From the NCBI RefSeq assembly GCF_028737255.1, contig NZ_JAQZAN010000005.1:186001-250000 (forward strand): a stretch of DNA of 64,000 bases, written 5' to 3'. The position numbers and the translations under genes are program-made. Under the pieces are notes generated by a model. It made no database searches. It saw nothing but the letters and a program-made list of their open reading frames with translations, and was not told where the DNA came from. Positions 56,845 through 64,000 of the stretch are shown here, piece by piece. Source of the DNA: Actinomycetospora straminea (GTDB lineage Bacteria > Actinomycetota > Actinomycetes > Mycobacteriales > Pseudonocardiaceae). Each line of letters opens with the position of its first letter. Positions within the stretch are counted from its first letter, which is position 1.

Positions 56845-56984
56845 CCGGGTCGCTCGTGCAGAAACGGCCCGGGCACGCGGCTCAGCGCGTCACACGGCGC
56901 ACGAAACGACCGTCGGAGGGTGCGACCGGCCGGGAAGGGTGGTTCGGGGCTCGTTCGCGGCTCTGACGCGGCTTCCCGACGCGC

Positions 56985-57725
56985 TCAGCCGTAGGTGTCG
57001 CGCGGCCCGCGGCCCGACACGTGGCGCGGCCCGCGCCGCCAGCTGGGGGCCGCGGGGCCGTGGATGCGCATGGAGGTGACGACGCCGTCGCCGAGCCCGG
57101 CGGCGAGGCGGGCGACGAGCTGGCGCTGGAGCAGGCGCAGCTGGGTCGCCCACGCCGTCGAGTCCGCCTGCACGGTCAGCACGCCGTCACGGAGGGACTC
57201 GGGACGGGCGTGCTCGGCGACCTCCGCACCCACCAGCTCGGCCCAGCGCCCGAACACCGAGCCGTTCGCCAGCTTCGGCGCCCAGCCGCGGTCGCCGGAG
57301 AGGCGGGAGGCGAGGCGGCCGAGGGTCTGGGGGTCGCGGTCGTCGGCGCCGGACCCCGACCAGCCACGACGCCGGGGTCGGCCGAGGCCGCCGCCGCGGC
57401 GCACCGGCCGCACCCCCGCAGCCCCGCCGCCCGGACCGCCCTCCCGCGCCCGGCGCTCGGCCGACGCGGCCCGGGCCGCGGCGAGCGCGTCGCGGGCGAG
57501 GTCGGCGCCCCGGCGCGGGCCGTCGTGACCGCTCGGCGCAGCGCTTCCGTCCGTACCCGGATCATCCGGCTCGGGGGTGTGGACAGCGTGGTCGGGACGG
57601 CGCTGCTGGTCGCGGCCCGGATCCGGACCCGGAGCACCCGCCGGCCGGCCCACGTCGCCCGAGTTGTCCACAGCATCCACAGGTCTGTCCCCAGGACCTC
57701 CACCGATGTCACGCGTCCGGGCCAC
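56985..57725 (-). CDS. DUF721 (DciA-like) protein
   Basis: The C-terminal ~100 residues are the DUF721 domain ([53 protein letters not shown]). The family is linked to loading of the replicative helicase (DciA) and always sits between recF and gyrB in actinobacteria. The N-terminal half is a disordered Arg/Gly/Ala-rich stretch. Start choice is open: GTG 57725 is 8 nt after AGGGGG and overlaps recF by 17 bp; GTG 57749 is also in frame. The product is 246 or 254 residues. Confidence 0.85.
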   Translation of the reverse strand: MARTRDIGGGPGDRPVDAVDNSGDVGRPAGAPGPDPGRDQQRRPDHAVHTPEPDDPGTDGSAAPSGHDGPRRGADLARDALAAARAASAERRAREGGPGGGAAGVRPVRRGGGLGRPRRRGWSGSGADDRDPQTLGRLASRLSGDRGWAPKLANGSVFGRWAELVGAEVAEHARPESLRDGVLTVQADSTAWATQLRLLQRQLVARLAAGLGDGVVTSMRIHGPAAPSWRRGPRHVSGRGPRDTYG

Positions 57726-58887
57726 CAGAACCACCCCCTGTCGTCCCACCGACCGCCGTCATCTCACGCACCGTGCCGGAATCGACCACGTAGCGTGCTC
57801 CCTGCAGGTCGTCGGGCACGTCGTCGTCCACGGCCGCAGTGACGAGGACCTGCTCGGCGCGCGCGGCGGTCCGCGCGAGCGCCCGGCGGCGCCGCACGTC
57901 GAGCTCGGCGAACACGTCGTCGAGCACGAGCACCGGCTCCGAGCCCTCGCCGCTCAGCAGCTCGAACCCGCCCAGGCGCAGCGCGAGCGCCAGCGACCAC
58001 GACTCGCCGTGGCTGGCGTAGCCCTTGGCCGGGCCCTCGCCGAGGGTGAGCTCGAGGTCGTCGCGGTGCGGGCCGACCAGACACACCCCGCGCTCGATCT
58101 CCTGGTGGCGCCGCCGGCGCATCTCCTCGAGCAGCAGCGCCTCGACCTCCGCCGCCCGGGGGACGCCCGCCGCCGGCGCCCCGAGCGCGTCCACGCTCTC
58201 GGCGCGGGAGCGGTAGCGCGCGCCGACCGGCTCGGACTCGGGCGCCACCTCGGCGTAGGCCTGGGTCACGTGGGGCGCGAGGGCCGCGGTCAGCTCGAGG
58301 CGGCCGGTGACGAGCGCGGCCCCGGCCCGGGCGAGGTGGGCGTCCCAGACGTCGAGGGTGCTCGTGTCGCCGCGGGCGTTCTTCGCGGTCTTGAGCAGCG
58401 CCGAGCGCTGGCGCAGCACCTTGTCGTAGTCGGCGCGCACCCCGGCCCAGCGCGGCGCGCGGGCGACCAGCAGCTCGTCGAGGAAGCGCCGGCGCTCACC
58501 GGGGTCGCCGCGGACGAGCGCGAGGTCCTCGGGCGCGAACACCACGGTGCGCACGATCCCGAGCACCTCGCGCGGGCTGCGCACCGGCGCGCGGTTGACC
58601 CGCGCCCGGTTGGCCCTCCCGCTCGCGATCTCGACCTGGACCGTCAGCTCGCGGCCCTCATTCACCGCCACCGCCCGCACCGTCGCCGACGAGGCGCCGC
58701 GCCGGATCAGCGGCGCGTCGCCCGCGACGCGGTGCGAGGCGAGGGTCGCGAGGTAGCCGACGGCCTCGACCAGGTTCGTCTTGCCCTGGCCGTTGGCCCC
58801 GACGAGCACCGAGACCCCGGGCGCGAAGGTCAGGTCGGCCTGCTCCCAGGAGCGGAAGTCGGTGACCGAGAGCGCCCGGACGTACAT
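57709..58887 (-). CDS. recF: DNA replication/repair protein RecF
   Basis: A 392-residue SMC-like ATPase that loads RecA at gaps via RecOR. Walker A is GANGQGKTN (about 31-39), the ABC signature region is [20 protein letters not shown], and Walker B is [13 protein letters not shown]. Length and motifs are normal for the family, with a Gly-rich C-terminal tail. It starts at ATG 58887, about 50 bp after gnd, and its 3' end overlaps the DUF721 gene. Confidence 0.96.
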   Translation of the reverse strand: MYVRALSVTDFRSWEQADLTFAPGVSVLVGANGQGKTNLVEAVGYLATLASHRVAGDAPLIRRGASSATVRAVAVNEGRELTVQVEIASGRANRARVNRAPVRSPREVLGIVRTVVFAPEDLALVRGDPGERRRFLDELLVARAPRWAGVRADYDKVLRQRSALLKTAKNARGDTSTLDVWDAHLARAGAALVTGRLELTAALAPHVTQAYAEVAPESEPVGARYRSRAESVDALGAPAAGVPRAAEVEALLLEEMRRRRHQEIERGVCLVGPHRDDLELTLGEGPAKGYASHGESWSLALALRLGGFELLSGEGSEPVLVLDDVFAELDVRRRRALARTAARAEQVLVTAAVDDDVPDDLQGARYVVDSGTVREMTAVGGTTGGGSGGPDA

Positions 58888-58936
58888 CTGCTCCTCCCGT
58901 CGCTCCGCTCTTCCCGGATCTTCCCGGACGAACCGC

Positions 58937-59848
58937 TCAGCCCCCGGTGGGCGGCTCGTTCGCCGCCTCGCCGGCCTTGTGCGTCGCGTGCCCGCCGAAC
59001 TGGGCGCGCAGGGCCGCCACGGCCTTCATCGCGGGCGAGTCGACCTGCCGCGAGGCGAACCGGGCGAACAGCGCCGCCGAGATCACGGGCAGCGGCACCG
59101 CGTGCAGGATCGCCTCGTCGACCGTCCAGCGTCCCTCGCCGGAGTCCTCGGCGTAGCCGGTGATCTCGTCGAGGTGCGGGTCGGCCTCGAGCGCGCGGAC
59201 CATGAGGTCGAGCAGCCAGCTGCGCACGACGGTGCCGCGGCTCCACGCCTTCATCACCGCGCCGACGTCGGTGACCGGGCCGCCGGCGTTGAGCAGCTCG
59301 TAGCCCTCGGCGTAGGCCTGCATGAGGCCGTACTCCACGCCGTTGTGGACCATCTTCGCGTAGTGCCCCGCGCCGACCGGGCCGGCGTGCACGAAGCCCT
59401 CCTCGCGCGGGCCCTCGGGCCGCAGCGCGTCGAAGACGGGCATCATCCGCTCGATGTCGGCCGCGTCGCCGCCCGCCATGAGGCCGTAGCCCTCGGTGCG
59501 CCCCCACACGCCGCCGGAGACGCCGCAGTCGACGTAGCGGACACCCTGGGCGTCGAGCAGCTCGGCGTGCACGGTGTCGTCGGTGAACTTGCTGTTGCCG
59601 CCGTCGACGACGAGGTCGCCCTCGTCGAGGAGGTCCGCGAGGCTGCGGACCGTGGAGTGCGTGGGCTCGCCCGCCGGGATCATCAGCCACAGCGTGCGCG
59701 GCGCCGAGAGCGCCTTGACCAGCTCGTCCAGCGACGCCACGTCACCGGACCCGTCGTTGGCGTAGCCCACGACCTCGTGGCCGGCGGCACGCAGCCGCTC
59801 GGCCATGTTGCCGCCCATCCGGCCGAGTCCGACCATCCCCAGCTGCAC
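58937..59848 (-). CDS. gnd: 6-phosphogluconate dehydrogenase (decarboxylating), short form
   Basis: A 303-residue enzyme giving ribulose-5-phosphate, CO2 and NAD(P)H. The Rossmann motif GLGRMGGNM is at the N-terminus, [12 protein letters not shown] and [20 protein letters not shown] follow, and the catalytic Lys is in [22 protein letters not shown]. The short form, often NAD-dependent, is typical of actinobacteria, where it lies between dnaN and recF. GTG 59848 follows AGAGGAA. Confidence 0.95.
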   Translation of the reverse strand: MQLGMVGLGRMGGNMAERLRAAGHEVVGYANDGSGDVASLDELVKALSAPRTLWLMIPAGEPTHSTVRSLADLLDEGDLVVDGGNSKFTDDTVHAELLDAQGVRYVDCGVSGGVWGRTEGYGLMAGGDAADIERMMPVFDALRPEGPREEGFVHAGPVGAGHYAKMVHNGVEYGLMQAYAEGYELLNAGGPVTDVGAVMKAWSRGTVVRSWLLDLMVRALEADPHLDEITGYAEDSGEGRWTVDEAILHAVPLPVISAALFARFASRQVDSPAMKAVAALRAQFGGHATHKAGEAANEPPTGG

Positions 59849-59928
59849 GTCGCGTTCCTCTCGGTCGGCCACCCCCGGACGGGGCGGCACCTGCGCACGG
59901 GTCGGGATACGCGCCGAACCGTAGGGGC

Positions 59929-61164
59929 TCAGCCCGGGAGACGCACCGGCATGAGGAGGTACAGGTACCCCGGACGGGGCTCGGGGAGGTCGTCCACCTG
60001 GTCGCCCGGGCCGGGCTCGACGGCGGTGGCCCCGGCCTCGGCGGGCGCATCGGCCGCCCCCGCGTCGTCGCCGGACCCGCCGGGCGCGGAGGCCGGGCGC
60101 AGCAGGGCGGGGCGGCTGGGCGTGGTGAACGACAGGTGCGCGTGCTCGGCGCCCAGCGCGGAGAGGCCGTCGAGCAGGTAGCCCGGGTTGAACGCAATGG
60201 TCAGCGGCTCGCCGACGAAGCGGCAGGCGAGCTCCTCCTCGGCGCTGCCCTCGTCGTCGCCGCCCGCGGTGAGGCGCAGCGTGTCGTCGGCGAACTCGAG
60301 GCGGACCTGCGTGCCGCGCTCGGCCACCAGGGAGACGCGCTTGATCGCCTCGACCAGCGGCGCGATCTCGATGACCGCCGCCGAGGTGTGCTCCTTGGGC
60401 AGCAGCTGGCGGTAGCGCGGGAACTCGGCGTCGAGCAGCCGCGTCGTCGAGCGACGGCCGCCGCCGGCCAGCCCGAGCAGGCCGTCGCCGCGGGCCAGGG
60501 CGAGCTCGATGCGCGAGCCCGACGAGGTCAGCGTCTTGGCGGCCTCGGCGAGGGTCTTGGCCGGGGCGAGCAGCGCGACCTCGCCCGACTCGCCGCCGCC
60601 CGCGCTCTCGCCCGGCTCCCACGAGAACTCGCGGACCGCGAGGCGGAACCGGTCGGTGGCCGCGAGCGTCAGCGTCGAGCCGTCGATCTCGATGCGGATG
60701 CCGGTGAGCATCGGCAGCGTGTCGTCGCGGCCGGCGGCCACCGCCACCTGCGAGACGGCCTGCGCGAACACCTCGGGCGCGAGCGCGCCGGCGACCGGCG
60801 GCATGTCCGGCAGCTGCGGGTAGTCCTCGGCCGACATCGTCGGGAGGCTGAACCGCGCGTTGCCGCAGGCGATGGCGGCGCGCGGCCCGTCGACGGTGAC
60901 GTCCACGGGGTGCGGCGGGAGGGCGCGCGTGATGTCGGCGAGCAGGCGACCGGAGACGAGCGCGCGGCCGGCGTCGCCGATCATCGCCGGCACCTCGACG
61001 CGGGCGGAGACCTCGTAGTCGAAGCCCGAGACCGTCAGCGTGCCGTCGCCCTCGGTGTCGAGCAGGACGCCGCCGAGGACCGGGACGGGCGCGCGGCTCG
61101 GGAGGCTGCGGGCGACGAAGGCCACGGCGTCGGCGAGGGCGTCGCGTTCGACGCGGAACTTCAT
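59929..61164 (-). CDS. dnaN: DNA polymerase III beta sliding clamp
   Basis: The 411-residue processivity clamp. Three repeated clamp domains are recognisable, beginning [24 protein letters not shown] and ending [12 protein letters not shown]. It is about 30 residues longer than usual because of an acidic Ala/Gly-rich insert near residues 350-390, just before the last strand, as in some Pseudonocardiaceae. GC-rich codon usage matches its neighbours. It is separated from dnaA by the ~950-bp origin region. Confidence 0.96.
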   Translation of the reverse strand: MKFRVERDALADAVAFVARSLPSRAPVPVLGGVLLDTEGDGTLTVSGFDYEVSARVEVPAMIGDAGRALVSGRLLADITRALPPHPVDVTVDGPRAAIACGNARFSLPTMSAEDYPQLPDMPPVAGALAPEVFAQAVSQVAVAAGRDDTLPMLTGIRIEIDGSTLTLAATDRFRLAVREFSWEPGESAGGGESGEVALLAPAKTLAEAAKTLTSSGSRIELALARGDGLLGLAGGGRRSTTRLLDAEFPRYRQLLPKEHTSAAVIEIAPLVEAIKRVSLVAERGTQVRLEFADDTLRLTAGGDDEGSAEEELACRFVGEPLTIAFNPGYLLDGLSALGAEHAHLSFTTPSRPALLRPASAPGGSGDDAGAADAPAEAGATAVEPGPGDQVDDLPEPRPGYLYLLMPVRLPG

Positions 61165-61745
61165 CGCGGGTCCTCCCCCTGCTGGGCCGGTGGCTGAGTC
61201 CGTCCGGCGTGGGTGCCGTCGAACGGAGGCGCCCCCGGCGCGGGTGCATCACGGTAGAGCGTGCAGGAGGGGTCCGACACTCCGGGCCCGGTCTCGGTGC
61301 GAGCCGATCGGGTGGCCCTCCGGGTCGTCCTGTCGCGTCCTCGGCGTGGCGCGCTCCACGCGTCCACACCACCTGTTCTCTTGGAGTTCCCTGAAGAGAG
61401 AAGAACAGTAGAAGCAGTAAGTCCTGTGCGTGGTGTGGATCGGGGCGATCGCCGCAGGTCGGGCGGCCGGATCCGGTGTGGACACCTCGGCGTCGGCGGT
61501 ACCCGGATCCGGGGACGCAGCGGCGTGTCCGGTGGACGGACCGCGCCCCGGGCCTGCTCGTCCCGCCCATTTCCACCGGCGAGCGGCGGATGTCCACAGA
61601 CTTGTCCCCAGCTGTGGGTCGATCGGGAGTCGAACGATCGCCGTGTGCTACCGCACACGGAGCCCGGCGCGCGGCACCGTCGTCTCGGCGCGTCGGCCCT
61701 GCTCCAGTGGTCACTCTGCGTCGCTCAACGTGACGCCGTATCTCG
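61165..61745. other. Candidate chromosomal origin (oriC)
   Basis: The dnaA-dnaN gap is where actinobacterial oriC lies. Five 9-mers are within one or two mismatches of the DnaA box TTGTCCACA: 61360-61368, 61434-61442 (minus), 61477-61485 (minus), 61590-61598 and 61602-61610. A locally AT-richer purine stretch at 61378-61425 could be the unwinding element. No gene is seen here. Confidence 0.75.
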
Positions 61746-61833
61746 ACGCAGCGTGAGATGTCGGCGTCTGCGGCGCGGGTCGGCGTCCTCGGGGCGGGCG
61801 TCGCGGGCGCGCGGGGAGGGCGCGCGGGGAGAG

Positions 61834-62101
61834 GCAGCGAGGGCGTCCCTCGCTGCGTGGGAGGCAGCGAGGGTGACGTTCGCTGCGCGGGAAGCGGGGC
61901 GGCAGCGGGCGAGCGCGAGGGGTGTGCAGGAGCAGCGAGGGCGTCGTCGGCTGCGTGGGAGGCAGCGGGGGTGACCTTCGCTGCGCGGGAAGCGGGCGGC
62001 CGAGGGCGAGCAGGGGCGCCGGTTCGAGCGGGGAGTGCACGCGGAGGAGCAGCGAGGGCGTCCCTGGCTGCGTCGGAGGCAGCGAGGGTGACGTTCGCTG
62101 C
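61834..62101. repeat. Three 53-bp paired-palindrome units between dnaA and oriC
   Basis: Units at 61834-61886, 61932-61984 and 62049-62101. Each is a 23-bp palindrome (arms GCAGCGAGGG and CCCTCGCTGC, centre CGT), a 7-bp spacer and a second 23-bp palindrome (arms GCAGCGA and TCGCTGC, centre GGGTGACGT). Unit 1 is perfect; the others have a few changes. The last ends 13 bp from the dnaA stop. The paired layout resembles BIME/REP elements. They may also terminate dnaA transcription. Confidence 0.8.
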
Positions 62102-62114
62102 TCCCCCCGGGCCC

Positions 62115-63791
62115 TCAGCCGCGGGCGCGCTGCTTGATGCGCGCGGTGAGCTCCTGGACCTGCTCGTAGGTCCGGCGGCGCTCGGCCATCTCCTTGCGGA
62201 TCTTCTTGTCCGCGTGCATGACCGTCGTGTGGTCGCGGTTGCCGAACATCTGTCCGATGCGGGGCAGCGAGAGGTCGGTGAGTTCGCGGCAGAGGTACAT
62301 CGCGATCTGGCGGGCCAGGGCGAGGGCCTTCGTCTTGCCGGGGCCGCAGAGGTCGTCGATGGAGACGCCGTAGAACTCGGCGGTCACCGCCATGATGGTC
62401 GGCGCGGTGATCTCGGACTGGCGGGAGTCCGGGATGAGGTCGCGCAGCACGATCTCGGCGAGCTGGAGGTCGATCGGCTGCCGGTTGAGCGACGCGAAGG
62501 CCGTGACGCGGATGAGCGCGCCCTCGAGCTCGCGGATGTTGCGCTCGATGCGGTCGGCGATGAACTCGAGCACCTCGGGCGGGGCGGCCATCCGCTCGCC
62601 GGCGGCCTTCTTGCGCAGGATCGCGATGCGGGTCTCGAGCTCGGGGGGCTGGATGTCGGTGATGAGGCCCCACTCGAACCGCGTGCGCAGCCGGTCCTCG
62701 AGCGTCTCCAGCCGCTTGGGCGGGCGGTCCGACGACACGACGATCTGCTTGTTCGCGTTGTGGAGGGTGTTGAAGGTGTGGAAGAACTCCTCCTGGGTCC
62801 CTTCCTTGCCCTCCAGGAACTGGATGTCGTCCACCAGCAGCACGTCGACGTCGCGGTAGCGGCGCTGGAAGGCGACCTTGCGGTCGTCGCGCAGGCTGTT
62901 GATGAAGTCGTTCGTGAACTCCTCGGTCGACACGTAGCGCACGCGCATGCCCGAGAAGAGGCGCTGGGCGTAGTGGCCGACGGCGTGGAGCAGGTGGGTC
63001 TTGCCGAGCCCGGAGTCGCCCCAGACGAACAGCGGGTTGTACGCCCGGGCCGGCGCCTCGGACACCGCGACGGCCGCGGCGTGCGCGAAGCGGTTCGAGG
63101 CCCCGATGACGAACGTGTCGAACGTGTACTTCTCGTTGAGGCGGGTCTGCGAGCGGGGGGCGCCGCGGGCCGGGTCCGGGCCCGTGTCGCGCATCTCGCC
63201 GACCGGCTCGCCCGGCGTGCGCGGGGCCCAGATCTCGTGGACGGCGGCGAGGCCGTCGCGGACCTCGTCGACCTCCTCCTCGGGGTGGGCCCGGTCCGGG
63301 TTGTGCGTGACCCGCCCGACGCCGGCGGCCGCGGCGATGGCCTCGGCGCGGTGGGACGACGTGGGTGCGCTCGGCGACGAGGTCGCGGCGAGGTAGCCGG
63401 TGTCGGGCCCGGTGTCGGGGTGGTGACCGTCGCCCGACGGGTGACCACCGTCGGCGGAGAGCGACACCCGCGGCAGCGGCGAGGTGCTCGGGCCGACGTC
63501 CGGCGTCGGGCGGGCGCTGTGGTCGACGCGCACCGCGAGCGAGACGGGCCGGCCGATGTGGCGGGAGAGGCAGGCGACGATCGGGTCGCGCAGGGCGCGC
63601 TCGATCGCCTCCTTGGCGAACTCGCTGGGTGCGGCGAGCAGTGCGGTGTCGTCGAGCAGCCCGAGCGGGCGGGTCACGCGCACCCACGCCCGCTGCTGGG
63701 GGGAGAGCATGGCCCCGTCGCCCGAGCCGGCGGTGAGCTCGGCGACGACCTGGCCCCAGGTCTCGTCGAGGTCGAAGAGCTGGTCCGACAC
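62115..63791 (-). CDS. dnaA: Chromosomal replication initiator DnaA
   Basis: A 558-residue initiator. Domain I (about 1-85) begins [16 protein letters not shown]; domain II is a long, poorly conserved linker (about 90-225); the AAA+ domain III has Walker [11 protein letters not shown] and Walker [16 protein letters not shown]; and domain IV ends with the DnaA-box-binding [20 protein letters not shown] 63791 follows GGAGGGGG; the longer frame to 63965 adds unconserved residues over the promoter. It is the right-most gene, with replication genes following to the left. Confidence 0.97.
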   Translation of the reverse strand: MSDQLFDLDETWGQVVAELTAGSGDGAMLSPQQRAWVRVTRPLGLLDDTALLAAPSEFAKEAIERALRDPIVACLSRHIGRPVSLAVRVDHSARPTPDVGPSTSPLPRVSLSADGGHPSGDGHHPDTGPDTGYLAATSSPSAPTSSHRAEAIAAAAGVGRVTHNPDRAHPEEEVDEVRDGLAAVHEIWAPRTPGEPVGEMRDTGPDPARGAPRSQTRLNEKYTFDTFVIGASNRFAHAAAVAVSEAPARAYNPLFVWGDSGLGKTHLLHAVGHYAQRLFSGMRVRYVSTEEFTNDFINSLRDDRKVAFQRRYRDVDVLLVDDIQFLEGKEGTQEEFFHTFNTLHNANKQIVVSSDRPPKRLETLEDRLRTRFEWGLITDIQPPELETRIAILRKKAAGERMAAPPEVLEFIADRIERNIRELEGALIRVTAFASLNRQPIDLQLAEIVLRDLIPDSRQSEITAPTIMAVTAEFYGVSIDDLCGPGKTKALALARQIAMYLCRELTDLSLPRIGQMFGNRDHTTVMHADKKIRKEMAERRRTYEQVQELTARIKQRARG

Positions 63792-63852
63792 CGCGCACCC
63801 CCTCCGTCCCCTGACACCGTCGTGGGTACCGCCGACCCGTCGATGGGCACAC

Positions 63853-63873
63853 GTGTCCACAGCCCTGTCCACA
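63853..63873. promoter_or_regulatory. Two DnaA boxes upstream of dnaA
   Basis: GTGTCCACA (63853-63861) and CTGTCCACA (63865-63873) each match TTGTCCACA at eight of nine bases. They lie 62-82 bp upstream of the dnaA start and probably mediate autoregulation, or belong to the origin. Confidence 0.65.
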
Positions 63874-64000
63874 ACTGTGCACGACGGCGCGCTGAGGGTG
63901 GCGAGCGGGTGCGACGGACGCCCCCCGACGCCCGGGTCCTCCACCCCCCGCTGGAGCCGATCCACCGGCCCCGCGCCGAGGCCGCGCCCTCGGCGAGTGG

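Overview
The window is high-GC actinobacterial chromosome spanning the replication origin, and looks like Pseudonocardia or a close relative in Pseudonocardiaceae. The support for this is the gene order dnaA-dnaN-gnd-recF-DUF721-gyrB-gyrA-DUF3566-tRNA-Ile (read right to left), a two-domain LysX, Lsr2, coenzyme-F420 enzymes, frequent GTG starts and very GC-rich third codon positions. The genus is inferred; no database search was run.

Layout. (1) 1-6.1 kb: a catabolic cluster with an alkylsulfatase (cut by the window edge), a secondary-alcohol-type Zn dehydrogenase, a beta-lactamase-fold esterase and a Baeyer-Villiger-like flavoprotein, followed by a large LuxR (LAL) regulator. Together they suggest alkyl sulfate -> alcohol -> ketone -> ester -> acid plus alcohol. 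(2) 9-16.4 kb: lysX, a GAF/PP2C phosphatase, a NarL-type two-component system and a small membrane protein. (3) 17-31.7 kb: a four-domain PP2C signalling protein, then a TetR-controlled operon of ten acyl-CoA enzymes and accessory genes. It resembles the aerobic/anaerobic cyclohexanecarboxyl-CoA (ali/bad) route, but has no recognisable BadI ring hydrolase. (4) 32.5-36.1 kb: a MerR regulator with AlkC and ATL alkylation-repair genes, divergent from a SnoaL-SDR pair. (5) 36.6-46.8 kb: a GntR regulator divergent from a nine-gene phenol/catechol meta-cleavage operon that also carries an F420-type LLM oxidoreductase and an NADPH:F420 reductase. (6) 47.1-50.7 kb: tRNA-Ala, DLW-39, a Tm-1-like/TIM-barrel/SRPBCC operon, lsr2 and tRNA-Ile. 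(7) 50.8-64 kb: the conserved origin block.

The most interesting structure is outside the genes. The 3' half of the intact tRNA-Ala (47.1 kb) recurs in the same orientation at 16.5 and 32.2 kb, and in shortened form at 36.4 kb. Each copy is fused just past the anticodon to the same ~100-bp non-tRNA sequence; a fifth copy of that sequence without tRNA lies at 13.9 kb. This is what successive integrations at one tRNA attachment site would leave behind. It divides 13.9-47.1 kb into four modules with separate functions (two-component system; alicyclic acid degradation; alkylation repair; F420/meta-cleavage). No integrase gene remains.

Other notable points: an isochorismatase-fold protein whose Asp-Lys-Cys triad reads His-His-Ser; a crotonase lacking both catalytic Glu residues in the alicyclic operon; three 53-bp paired palindromes directly after dnaA; a parS-like site between gyrB and gyrA; and a shared palindrome at the LAL regulator and Baeyer-Villiger promoters.
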